In this document: in pieces, positions 20,528 to 31,442 of the stretch
Numbering within the stretch: the stretch's first letter is position 1
How the letters are laid out: each line of letters starts with the position of its first letter
Assembly (NCBI GenBank): GCA_041394285.1
Contig: JAWKIL010000003.1
Location: 248,001 to 312,000 of the forward strand
Length of the DNA stretch: 64,000 bases
From: CADEDH01 sp041394285
GTDB taxonomy: Bacteria > Actinomycetota > Acidimicrobiia > Acidimicrobiales > SZUA-35
Reading direction: 5' to 3'
Notes under the pieces: model-generated
Told to the model about the DNA's origin: nothing
Databases searched by the model: none
What the model saw: only the letters and a program-made list of their open reading frames with translations
Program-made: the position numbers and the translations under genes

Positions 20528-23500
20528 GTGGAGCTGCTGTGCCGGGTCACCGACGCCTGCGATGGTGGCGCCGCCACTCCGGTGGAGCTGGCGGTGGAGG
20601 TCGAACGGTCGCACACCGTGGCCGACCTCGCGCTCGCCCTCCATCGGGCGCTGCGCGCTCCGGGGCTGGTCGCCGTCGACGGGCTGAGCCTGTCGGCCGG
20701 CGGCGGTGCCCCCCTCGACGGAGCCCTGCTGCTGGCCGAGGTCGGCCTCGTGTCGGGGGTGGAGCTGGTACTCGGCCCGCCCGGCCCGCCCTCGCCGCCG
20801 GCCGTGCCGGGCGGCGCCGGCCCCCGTGCTCCGGGCGGCGCCGCCCGTTCGGCGCCGCCTCAACGCCCGGCTTGGGAGCTGGTGGTGGCCTCAGGGCCCG
20901 ACGCCGGCACCCGGGTGCCGCTGGTGCCGGGGCACCACACGCTCGGCCGTGACCCGAGCTGCTGGCTGACCCTCAGCGACCCTCGCCTGGCCCGGGTGGA
21001 GGCCGAGTTGGCGGTGCCCGACCCGCTCCCTGGAGACTGCGCCGGCCCCACCACCACGATCCTGCCCGGCGTCGAGGCGGTGGGGGAGCCACCGCTGCTC
21101 GACGGCGTGCCGGTCGACGGGCCGGCTCTGGTGACCCCGGGTCAGCTGGTGGGCCTGGGGGGCACGACCCTGCGGATCGACCGGGCCGACCAGCCCCCGG
21201 CACCGGGGTCGGGCGGGTGGCTGGCCCGCCCGTCCGGCGGCCGACCGTCCGCCCCTCCTCCGCTGGGCGATGTGGCCTTCCATCGCACGCCCTACTTCCC
21301 CGACCCGGTGGCGGAGCGGGTCCTCGACGCCATGGGCGACATACCGGAGCGGCCCGAGCCGATCCGCTTCGCCTGGCTGGCGGCGCTCGCGCCTCTGGCC
21401 ATGGGCGTCACGATGGCGCTCGTCTACTCGCCCCGGTTCCTGATCATCACCGCCTTCACGCCGGTGCTGGCTCTGGCCAGCTGGATCGATCAGCGTCGCC
21501 GCTCGTCCCAGCGCTACGGGCGGGGGGCGGCCCGCTACCAGGCCCGGCTGGCGGCCCGCCGGATCGAGATCGCCGAAGCCCGGGCCGTCGAACGCCGCCA
21601 GCGGTTCGCCAGCGCCCCCGACCTGGCCGAGCTGGCCCGCCGGGCCGAGCGGCGTTCGCCCGACCTGTGGGTCCGCCACCGGGGCGCGCCCGACCTGCTC
21701 GATCTGCGCCTGGGGCTCGGGCCCCGCCCGTCGGCCGTGCTGGTGCGCCCCGAGACCCGGGGCGACGAGGCCCTCCGCCGGGAGCTGGCCGGCGAGTTGG
21801 CGGCGGGAGCGACGCTGAGCCAGGTGCCGGTGACCGTGAGCCTGGTCGATCTCCCGGTCCTCGCCCTGGTGGGAGCACCCGGCGACACCACCGCGCTGGC
21901 CGCCGCGCTGGTGTTGCAGGCCGCCTGCCTCCACAGCCCCGAGGACGTGGTGCTCGTGGTGGGGGCCGGAGCCGACCGGGGGATGGGTCGCTGGCTCAAG
22001 TGGCTGCCCCACACCCGGGCGGCCAGCTCGCCCCTGGCCGGCTCCCATCTGGCCATCGCCGGCCCGGCGCTCGACCGGCTGCTGCGGGAGCTGCTGGTGG
22101 TGGCCGAAGACCGCGCCGCCAACATCGACCGTGACATCGACCGGCGCTGGCCGCGGATCGTGGCCGTGGTCGACGAAGCACTCCGGCCCGATCCGGCCCT
22201 GGTGTCCCGCCTGGCGGCGCTGGCGCCGGCGGCCGGTCTGTCGATCGTCTGGCTGACCACCGGGATCGAGCGGGTGCCCCGCCAGGCGCTGGCCAGCGTG
22301 GCCTGCCGGTCGGCGGTGACGGCCGAACCGTCGCTGCTGACGTTCACCGATCCCGACCGGGCCGACCAGCCCCTCACGATCGAGCGGGTATCGGCCCGGC
22401 TGGCCCACGGGGTGGCCCGGCACCTGGCTCCGGTTCGCGACGCCTCGTCGATCACGGCCTCGGGCGCCCTGCCCCGCCTCGTGACCCTGAACCAGGCGCT
22501 GGGGACAGACCAGATCACGCCGGCCTGGGTGGCCGACCGATGGGCGGCGTCGACCGGCCACGCCCTGCCGGCCCCGGTGGGCCTCGGCCCGGCCGGTCCG
22601 CTCGTGCTGGACCTCGTGGCCCACGGACCCCATGGGTTGATAGGCGGCACCAGCGGCGCCGGCAAGAGCGAGCTGCTGATGTCGCTGGTGGCCGGGCTGG
22701 TGGCGTGGAACCCGCCGAACCGCCTCAATCTGCTGTTCGTCGACTACAAGGGCGGCGCCGGGAGCGACGAGTTCCGCCACCTCCCCCACACCGTGGGCTA
22801 CGTCACCAACCTCGATGCTCTCCTGGCCCGTCGGGCGCTGGTGTCGCTGCGGGCTGAGCTGACCCGGCGCATGATGCTGCTCCAGGGCCGAGCCAAGGAT
22901 CTGGCCGAGATGCTGGCCCGGCATCCGGCCGAGGCGCCGCCGTCGCTCGTGATCGTGGTCGACGAGTTCGCCACGCTGGTGAAGGAGGTGCCCGAGTTCG
23001 TGGCCGGGGTGGTCGACATCGCCCAGCGGGGGCGCAGCCTCGGCATCCACCTGCTGCTCGCCACCCAGCGTCCCTCGGGCGCCGTCAACGAGAACATCCT
23101 GGCCAACACGAACCTGCGGATCGCCCTGCGCATGCTCGACGGGGCGGAGTCGGCCAGCGTGATCGGCACCAACGACGCCGCCCTCATCCCAACGCCGCTG
23201 CGGGGGCGGGCCTTCGCCCGCCTCGGCCCGGGACAGCTCGTCCCGTTCCAGACGGCGTGGACCGGCGCCCCTCGCCAGGCTGCGGCCGGCCCGGTGCCGG
23301 TGACCGTCCGCCCCTTCTCGGGTGAGCCGTCGGCCGGGCCGCCCGCCGCTCCCGCCTTCGGAGGCGAGGCGGGCCCCTCGCCGGAGCCGGGTACGGGCGG
23401 CACCCAGCTCGATCAGCTGCTGGCGGCGGTGCGGGCCGCTGCCACCCGGCTCGGCTTGCCCCGGGGCCCCGCGCCCTGGCTCGACGAGTTGCCCCACCGC

Positions 23501-25141
23501 ATTCCGCTCGACGGGTTGGCAGCGGTGGCGGGGCGGGCGGCGCCCGACGAAGCAGGGCCCGCCGGCTGGCCGGTGGTGGTGGGTATGGTCGACGACCCGG
23601 CGGCCCAGGCCCAGTACCCGGCGGTGGTCGATCTGGAGTCGGGGGGCGGGCTGCTCGTGCTCGGCAGCGGCGGCTCGGGCCGCACCACCACCCTGCGCAC
23701 CCTGGCCGTTGCCGCGTCCGCCGGCCCGATGGCTGATCTGATGCCCCGGAGCGTCACGGGTGACGATCCCGGACATCAGATCGGGCGGGCCGAGGGGTCG
23801 GCGGCCACCGTCGTGGCGCTCGACTTCGCCTCCCGGGAGCTGCTCGCCCTCGGCGCCCTGCCCCAGTGCGCGCTGGCCGCCGCCGGCGACGACCTGGAAG
23901 CCGTCACCCGGGCCATCGCCCTGCTCGACCGGCTGTTGGGCCAGCGTCGGGCCGCCCTGGCCGCCGCCGCCCGAGACGGGTCGCCCGCCCCTCGCTTCGG
24001 CCGGGTGCTGCTGGTCATCGACGACTACGGCAACCTGGCCCAGACCTTCGAGGGGGCCGGGGCGTCGTCGCAGCTCGTCGGCTGGCTGGAGACGGTGAAC
24101 CGGGTGATCGTCGACGGCCGCCGGGTCGGCATCCACACCGCGCTCAGCGCCTCCCGCCGGGCGGTGGTGAAGGCCGGCGTGCTGGCGGCGGTGGCCAACC
24201 GCCTGGTCCTGCGCCAGACCGATCCCGCAGGCTACGCCGATGCCGGGTTGCCATCGGCGGTTACCGCCGAGCTCGAGCTCCCGCCGGGGCGAGGGTTCCT
24301 GAACGGCCCGAACCTGGCCCAGGTGGCCACCCTGGCCAGCGCCGACCGGGCGGGCCGGGATGACGAGGCGGCCGCGCTGCGGGAGCTGGCCGCCCGGGCC
24401 GTGGCCGCCGCCGGCGGGTGTCCCCCGGTCGAGCTGGCCGTCCCTGCGCTCCCGGTCGACGCCGTGCTGGACCTGGACCTGGACCTGGACCTGGACCTGG
24501 ACCCGGACCTGGACCTGGACCGGCCCGGCCCCGGGCCGTCGCCGTGGACGGTGGTCATCGGCCCGGCCGACCTCGAGACCCAGCCGGTGACGCTGGATCT
24601 CACCCACGACAATCTGACCGTGCTCGGCGATCCGCGCTCCGGCCGGTCCACCGCCCTGCTCGTCGTGGGTCTGCAGCTGGCCCGGGCCGGGATCGAGGTG
24701 TGGGCCGCGGGGCCTCCAGGTTCCGGGCTGGGAGCGCTCGCCACCGCCCACCGCTGCCTGTTGGGGCGGCCGGCGACTGTCGCCGCCGGCCTGGCCGAGC
24801 TGGCGACGGCGACCGACGATCGCCCCCGGGTCCTGCTGATCGACGACATCGACATGTTGGAGGACCCTGCCGTCGACGCTGCCCTCGCTCCGTTGGCCGC
24901 CCGGGGACAGCGCTGGGTGGCCTCCACCGCCAGCCTGCGGGGCTACAGCACCAATCCCGTGGTGCAGGAGATGAAGAAGGCCCGGACGCTGCTGTATCTC
25001 CAACCTCCTGGTTCACGGGAGGTGCAGGAGGTAGCGGGGGTCAACCCCCGTCTCCGCCCGGGGCTCCTCCTCCCGCCCGGTCGGGGCGTGCTGGTCGCCG
25101 GCCGCGTACCCCAGGTCGTGCAGGTGGCCCGGCCGGCCTAG
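20528..25141 (+). CDS. YukD-FHA-EccC/EssC fusion ATPase of a type VII secretion system
   Basis: 1537 residues. Residues 1-85 look ubiquitin-like (YukD/EsaB). About 115-225 is FHA-like (HTLGRDPS), but the usual SRxHA is LARVEAE, so phosphothreonine binding is doubtful. Two membrane helices follow near 280-310. FtsK/SpoIIIE ATPase 1 has a full Walker A, GGTSGAGKSE, near 706 and Walker B LVIVVDEF near 807. ATPases 2 and 3 have Arg in place of the Walker Lys: GSGGSGRTT near 1045 and GDPRSGRST near 1368. This agrees with the known dominance of the first domain in EccC. A run of nine acidic dipeptides links domains 2 and 3. GTG 20528 follows AGGAGGGG. It should be the motor that exports the WXG protein encoded before it. 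No EccB, EccD, EccE or mycosin gene lies nearby. Confidence 0.88.
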   Translation: MELLCRVTDACDGGAATPVELAVEVERSHTVADLALALHRALRAPGLVAVDGLSLSAGGGAPLDGALLLAEVGLVSGVELVLGPPGPPSPPAVPGGAGPRAPGGAARSAPPQRPAWELVVASGPDAGTRVPLVPGHHTLGRDPSCWLTLSDPRLARVEAELAVPDPLPGDCAGPTTTILPGVEAVGEPPLLDGVPVDGPALVTPGQLVGLGGTTLRIDRADQPPAPGSGGWLARPSGGRPSAPPPLGDVAFHRTPYFPDPVAERVLDAMGDIPERPEPIRFAWLAALAPLAMGVTMALVYSPRFLIITAFTPVLALASWIDQRRRSSQRYGRGAARYQARLAARRIEIAEARAVERRQRFASAPDLAELARRAERRSPDLWVRHRGAPDLLDLRLGLGPRPSAVLVRPETRGDEALRRELAGELAAGATLSQVPVTVSLVDLPVLALVGAPGDTTALAAALVLQAACLHSPEDVVLVVGAGADRGMGRWLKWLPHTRAASSPLAGSHLAIAGPALDRLLRELLVVAEDRAANIDRDIDRRWPRIVAVVDEALRPDPALVSRLAALAPAAGLSIVWLTTGIERVPRQALASVACRSAVTAEPSLLTFTDPDRADQPLTIERVSARLAHGVARHLAPVRDASSITASGALPRLVTLNQALGTDQITPAWVADRWAASTGHALPAPVGLGPAGPLVLDLVAHGPHGLIGGTSGAGKSELLMSLVAGLVAWNPPNRLNLLFVDYKGGAGSDEFRHLPHTVGYVTNLDALLARRALVSLRAELTRRMMLLQGRAKDLAEMLARHPAEAPPSLVIVVDEFATLVKEVPEFVAGVVDIAQRGRSLGIHLLLATQRPSGAVNENILANTNLRIALRMLDGAESASVIGTNDAALIPTPLRGRAFARLGPGQLVPFQTAWTGAPRQAAAGPVPVTVRPFSGEPSAGPPAAPAFGGEAGPSPEPGTGGTQLDQLLAAVRAAATRLGLPRGPAPWLDELPHRIPLDGLAAVAGRAAPDEAGPAGWPVVVGMVDDPAAQAQYPAVVDLESGGGLLVLGSGGSGRTTTLRTLAVAASAGPMADLMPRSVTGDDPGHQIGRAEGSAATVVALDFASRELLALGALPQCALAAAGDDLEAVTRAIALLDRLLGQRRAALAAAARDGSPAPRFGRVLLVIDDYGNLAQTFEGAGASSQLVGWLETVNRVIVDGRRVGIHTALSASRRAVVKAGVLAAVANRLVLRQTDPAGYADAGLPSAVTAELELPPGRGFLNGPNLAQVATLASADRAGRDDEAAALRELAARAVAAAGGCPPVELAVPALPVDAVLDLDLDLDLDLDPDLDLDRPGPGPSPWTVVIGPADLETQPVTLDLTHDNLTVLGDPRSGRSTALLVVGLQLARAGIEVWAAGPPGSGLGALATAHRCLLGRPATVAAGLAELATATDDRPRVLLIDDIDMLEDPAVDAALAPLAARGQRWVASTASLRGYSTNPVVQEMKKARTLLYLQPPGSREVQEVAGVNPRLRPGLLLPPGRGVLVAGRVPQVVQVARPA
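24467..24520 (+). repeat. Nine tandem CTGGAC hexamers inside the EccC-like gene
   Basis: Nine 6-bp units (one variant CCGGAC) encode Leu-Asp repeats with one Pro-Asp. The array lies in the linker between ATPase domains 2 and 3. Being a multiple of 3, it can change length without frameshift. Confidence 0.9.
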
Positions 25142-25441
25142 GCCGGGCGGCGGGGTGAGTACCACCGGGGCGACAGGGTGCGGATCCGGGGCCGGAGTCG
25201 CCCAGACCGGCCCCAGATCCACACGGCGCGAGCGTCGCCTACTCCGCCTGTGCCTGCCCCTGGTCCGAAGTGAGGGGCTCCGGATTGGGGGGATGCAGGT
25301 CGGTCGGTCGATCGCCCACGGGGAACCGCACGATGTGGGTCGACGCGGCGAACTCAAACGATGCCGGAGCGGGGGCGCCGTGTCCGTGTCGGCCGACACG
25401 TTCGAGTGTTGCGATACGATGACGAAATTGGTGGCGTTCGG
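25142..25441. other. Intergenic space between convergent genes
   Basis: 300 bases between the stops of the EccC-like gene and the response regulator. No coding-like frame is seen. It includes the perfect 14-base palindrome GTGTCGGCCGACAC (25386-25399), a possible bidirectional transcript end, and a less GC-rich patch at 25400-25435. Confidence 0.5.
25386..25399. terminator. Perfect palindrome between convergent genes
   Basis: GTGTCGGCCGACAC is fully self-complementary. Located between converging transcripts, it may form a stem at both 3' ends, or be a protein-binding dyad. Confidence 0.3.
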
Positions 25442-26101
25442 CTACTGGATGCCGTGGTCGAGGGCGTAGCGCACGAGCTCCTGGCGCCGGTTCAGGTGGA
25501 GCTTGCCCAGAATGTTGCGCACATGGTTCTCCACCGTCTTGGGTGAGATGAACAGGGTCTCGCCGATCTCCCGGTAGGAGTGGCCTCGGGCCACGTGCTG
25601 CAGCACCTCCCGCTCCCGGTCCGACAGGGCCTCGGCCCCGCCGGCGGCCCGGGCCACCCGGCGGAACTCGCCCAGCACGAGGCTGGCCAGGGTGGGGGAG
25701 AAGACGGGCTCGCCCTGGGCCGCCCGCCACAAGGCGGCCCGCAGCTCGTCGGGCGGGGTCGATTTGATCAGGTAGCCGCTGGCCCCGGCGGCCACGGCGT
25801 CGAGCAGGTCCCGTTCCGCCTCTGAGACGGTGAGCATCACGATCGTGGTCAGCTCCCCGCACTCCCGGGCCACCCGGATCCCGCCCCCGTTGGGCATGTG
25901 GAGGTCGCACACGACCAGATCGGGTGACGTCTCCCGGATCACCCGCACCGCGCTCTCGGCGTCGCCTGCCTCCCCCACCACCTGGAAGTTCTCGCCGAGA
26001 TCGGCCCGGACTCCCGAACGCCAGATGGGGTGATCGTCGGCCAGCACCACCCGCACGTGGCTCAGCCACCGTCGCCCGTCGCCGCCAGCGGTCATCGCCA
26101 T
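25442..26101 (-). CDS. NarL/LuxR-family response regulator
   Basis: 219 residues. The receiver domain has VRVVLADDHPIW with its acidic pair, the phospho-acceptor Asp in DLVVCDLHMPNGGG, the Thr in MLTVSEAE, and Lys in YLIKSTPP. A LuxR HTH follows (ALSDREREVLQHVARG, YREIGETLFISPKTVENHV). It should be phosphorylated by the histidine kinase encoded 68 bases upstream. The start is ATG 26101 or 26095. Target genes are unknown; the module lies between the type VII genes and the polyprenyl synthase gene but is oriented toward the former. Confidence 0.94.
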   Translation of the reverse strand: MAMTAGGDGRRWLSHVRVVLADDHPIWRSGVRADLGENFQVVGEAGDAESAVRVIRETSPDLVVCDLHMPNGGGIRVARECGELTTIVMLTVSEAERDLLDAVAAGASGYLIKSTPPDELRAALWRAAQGEPVFSPTLASLVLGEFRRVARAAGGAEALSDREREVLQHVARGHSYREIGETLFISPKTVENHVRNILGKLHLNRRQELVRYALDHGIQ

Positions 26102-26169
26102 CCCTCGTGCACGGGCCCAATCATCGCACGCCGTCGGCTCGGGCGGTTGCCGCCGAACCGGGGCGAGCC

Positions 26170-27360
26170 TCAGACGAGCAGCCGGATCTCGGCCCCTCGG
26201 CCGGGCCGGCTGTCGATCTCCACCCGTCCTCCCACCTCGGCCAGCCGGCCCCGTATCGAGCGGGTGAGCCCCTGGCCCTCGACGACCGTGGCCGGGTCGA
26301 ACCCGGCGCCATCGTCCTTCACCGACACGAAGAGCCCGCCGTCGTCGGTGGGCTCGGCGTACACGGTGGCCCTCGACGCCGACCCGTGTTTCGCCGCGTT
26401 GGTGAGGGCCTCACCCACGGCGGCGGCCACCCGGGGGGCGACCCCGCCGGGCGCGCTGGGGGGAAGGTCGGGGGCCAGCACCACCTGCACCACCAGCCCG
26501 TAGCGTTCTTCGGCCCGCCGGGCCGCCGCCCGCAGCCCGGCCCCGAGATCGTCCTCGTCGACGGGCCGGCCCCCGGCCCCGGCACCCGGTCCGAAGCCTG
26601 GTCCAGCGGCCGACGCGGCGCTGCCGAACAGGTAGTCCCGCAGCTCCCGCTCCTGCGCCCGGGCCAGCGTCACCAGCTCGGCGTCGGCCGACCGGCGCTG
26701 GATCACGGCCAGCGTCTGCAGCACGCCGTCGTGGAGCGTCCGGGCCACCTCCTCCCGGGCCCGGTAGGCCGAGATGGACCGGTCGGCCTCGGCCAACCGG
26801 TGCAGCAGGTAGCCCATCACCCACCCGCTCACCGAGAGCAGGATGACGGTGGAGGCCCCGGTGAACACGGCCCGGCCCCAGCTGGCGTACGGGAGCAGCC
26901 CGACGAGACGGGCCAGCCCCATGCCGGCTCCGGTGACCACCGCCGCCCGGCGCCCACCGGCCACCGCCACCGCCCCCACGGCCCCCACCACCCACACCGA
27001 GGGCAGGGTGTTGGGATGATCGATCGAGCCGTGGACCCAGTTGTCGGCCAGGAGCATGGCCGTGCCCAGGCCGATCTCGGCCAGCACCACCGCCGGCTCC
27101 ACCAGCCGCCCGGGGCGGCGGCGGTAGGCCAGGCTGAGGCCGGAGGTGAAGGCCACGGCCGCTGCCACCAGGGCGTACCCCACCGCGGGGTGGGCCACGG
27201 CGTCGGCCTGGCCCCGCCGGGTGAGCTGCACCCCGGCGTAGACGGCCGCGGCCCAGGCCACGGTCAGCCATCGGTAGGCCAGCAGCCCCTTGAGCAGGCT
27301 TCCCCTGGTCGGCGGCGACACCCGGGCCGCGGTGAGCCGCAACCATCCTCCGGTGGCCAC
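26170..27360 (-). CDS. NarX/DesK-type sensor histidine kinase
   Basis: About 396 residues. Roughly six hydrophobic segments fill residues 20-190, so it probably senses a membrane or envelope signal. The dimerisation box REEVARTLHDGVLQTLAVIQ carries the phospho-His of the HisKA_3 group. A Gly/Pro-rich loop follows, then the HATPase domain with N-box EALTNAAKHGSASRATV and G-box VKDDGAGFDP. GTG 27360 lies 11 bases after the polyprenyl synthase stop; GTG 27321 is an alternative. It pairs with the response regulator downstream. Confidence 0.9.
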   Translation of the reverse strand: MATGGWLRLTAARVSPPTRGSLLKGLLAYRWLTVAWAAAVYAGVQLTRRGQADAVAHPAVGYALVAAAVAFTSGLSLAYRRRPGRLVEPAVVLAEIGLGTAMLLADNWVHGSIDHPNTLPSVWVVGAVGAVAVAGGRRAAVVTGAGMGLARLVGLLPYASWGRAVFTGASTVILLSVSGWVMGYLLHRLAEADRSISAYRAREEVARTLHDGVLQTLAVIQRRSADAELVTLARAQERELRDYLFGSAASAAGPGFGPGAGAGGRPVDEDDLGAGLRAAARRAEERYGLVVQVVLAPDLPPSAPGGVAPRVAAAVGEALTNAAKHGSASRATVYAEPTDDGGLFVSVKDDGAGFDPATVVEGQGLTRSIRGRLAEVGGRVEIDSRPGRGAEIRLLV

Positions 27361-27371
27361 GGCCGGCGGGA

Positions 27372-28385
27372 TCAGGCGGTGGCGGCAGCGGCCACCGAGT
27401 CGAGCAGGTGCTGGGCCGTGTCGGCCAGTGCCCGGCTGGCCCGGTTGTCCGACACCGACAGGATCTCGGCCCGGGCCCGCTCCACGAACCCGCCGGCCAC
27501 CTCGAGGGCCCGGGGCACGGCCGGGCTCTGGCGCACCAGGTCGATCGCCGCCAGCCGGTCGGCCTCGGTGAGCCCGTCGAGCAGCAGCTCCCGCAGCTTC
27601 ACCCCCACCGGGGTGGACAGGGTGTAGATCACGGGCAGCGAGTACACGCCCTCCAGCATGTCCTTGCCCGCCGGCTTGCCCAGCTGCTCGTCGGTGGCGA
27701 TCACGTCGAGGATGTCGTCCACGATCTGGAACGCCATCCCGTACAGCTTGCCGAACTCGGTGAGCCGGTCGATCGTGGCCCGGTCCCGCCCGGCCACGAT
27801 GCCCCCGATCCGCGTGGCGGCCGAGAACAGGCTGGCCGTCTTGCCCGCGATCGACGGGTAGTACTGGTCTTCGGTGCGGTTCACGTCGTACAGCGTCTGC
27901 AGCTCGGCCACCTGGCCCCGGCACAGGTCGCCGATCGTGCGGGCCAGCAGCCCGGCCACCTCGTTGCCCAGGCTGGCCGCGATCTCCGACGCCTTGGCCA
28001 ACAGGAAGTCGCCGGCCAGGATGGCCCGCAGGTTGCCCCAGCGGGCGTTGACGCTGATCACCTGGCGCCGCATCTGGGCCTCGTCCATGACGTCGTCGTG
28101 GTAGAGCGAACCGACCTGCACCAGCTCGACGGCCACACCGCCCCGCACCACGTCGTCGTGCACCGGCTCCCCGTCGGGCAGGCCGGTGGCCGCCGCCGCC
28201 ACCGTGAACAGGGGACGCTGGCGCTTGCCGCCCGCCTTGATGAGGTGGGAGGCGATCTCGGACAGGTAGTCGTCACCCTCGATGCTGACGGTCTCCAGCA
28301 GGCAGGCTTCGATCCGTTCCGAGTCGGACGCCGCCGTGGGCAGCGTGGAAAGGGGTGTCGTGGCCACGGCTACAAGGTACGCCAC
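27372..28385 (-). CDS. Trans-isoprenyl diphosphate synthase (polyprenyl synthetase)
   Basis: 337 residues. HLIKAGGKRQRPLF is the N-terminal signature. The first Asp-rich motif reads LYHDDVMDEAQMRR (DDxxD) and the second QIVDDILDVIATDEQLGKPAG (DDxxD with GKxxG). It condenses isopentenyl diphosphate units onto an allylic primer. The residues before the first motif (Gly-Ser-Leu-Tyr) are small to medium, so a long-chain product for menaquinone is plausible. A GTG at 28385 or 28367 starts it. The histidine kinase gene follows after 11 bases. Confidence 0.92.
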   Translation of the reverse strand: MAYLVAVATTPLSTLPTAASDSERIEACLLETVSIEGDDYLSEIASHLIKAGGKRQRPLFTVAAAATGLPDGEPVHDDVVRGGVAVELVQVGSLYHDDVMDEAQMRRQVISVNARWGNLRAILAGDFLLAKASEIAASLGNEVAGLLARTIGDLCRGQVAELQTLYDVNRTEDQYYPSIAGKTASLFSAATRIGGIVAGRDRATIDRLTEFGKLYGMAFQIVDDILDVIATDEQLGKPAGKDMLEGVYSLPVIYTLSTPVGVKLRELLLDGLTEADRLAAIDLVRQSPAVPRALEVAGGFVERARAEILSVSDNRASRALADTAQHLLDSVAAAATA

Positions 28386-28749
28386 CAGGCAGGCAATGGG
28401 GCCAACCCCGTGCTGGGGATGTGGGCCGGGGTTGTGAACGGCCCGTGAAACGGAGCAGCCCCGATGGCGTGCCGGGACCCGGTCCGGTCTAGGTTGGTCT
28501 CAATGGCCTCGGAGTCGGCCGGTATGCGGGCCGGTCAGGCGAAGGGGCCCCGGTAGGAGGTGCACAAGCACGGAGATGGTTCGACAATCCCGCCAGGGTC
28601 GAACGACACAGGCGCTCAGCATTCGCGGCCAATCTGCCGACCATGTGACGGTTGGCCGCAACCCCTTTTGGCAACCCCACGAAATACAACCCAGGTCGCT
28701 CCGAGTAGGCTGATAGCAACTCTCCTACCCACCCTTACGGGAGGATTCA
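28386..28749. other. Divergent promoter region between polyprenyl synthase and clpC
   Basis: 364 bases without a coding-like frame. The dyad GGTTG-GCCG-CAACC lies at 28650-28663, and a related GGCAACC follows at 28670. I do not see a match to the ClgR consensus or a CIRCE element. The clpC promoter is probably within 28665-28715, where TAGGCT (28707-28712) is the best -10 candidate. Confidence 0.45.
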
Positions 28750-31284
<2,535 letters not shown>

Positions 31285-31306
31285 TCTGACCCTCCGGTCG
31301 TTCCAA

Positions 31307-31334
31307 AGGGCCCGCCCCTTCGGGGGCGGGCCCT
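31307..31334 (+). terminator. Intrinsic terminator of clpC
   Basis: AGGGCCCGCCCC-TTCG-GGGGCGGGCCCT is a perfect 12-bp stem with a stable tetraloop. A short T4 run follows after CGCCG. Confidence 0.8.
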
Positions 31335-31366
31335 CGCCGTTTTCCGACGGTTCCCCAACAAGTCGC

Positions 31367-31395
31367 TTGACGGGTTCACCGGCGATCCTTAGCGT
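31367..31395 (+). promoter_or_regulatory. Promoter TTGACG-N17-TAGCGT
   Basis: A near-consensus -35 (31367-31372) and a TAGCGT -10 (31390-31395) with 17-base spacing. Transcription would begin near 31402, giving about 40 bases of leader before the ATG at 31443. Confidence 0.6.
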
Positions 31396-31442
31396 CGATT
31401 GTGGATCGGTGTGGTGACGTGCGGATCGGGGCAACGTGGACG

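Noticed and set aside
20891..25003. A 1370-codon open frame on the minus strand opposite the EccC-like gene
   Set aside because: It is low-complexity (Arg, Gly, Gln, His) and results from strong GC bias of the true gene on the other strand; no domain is readable.
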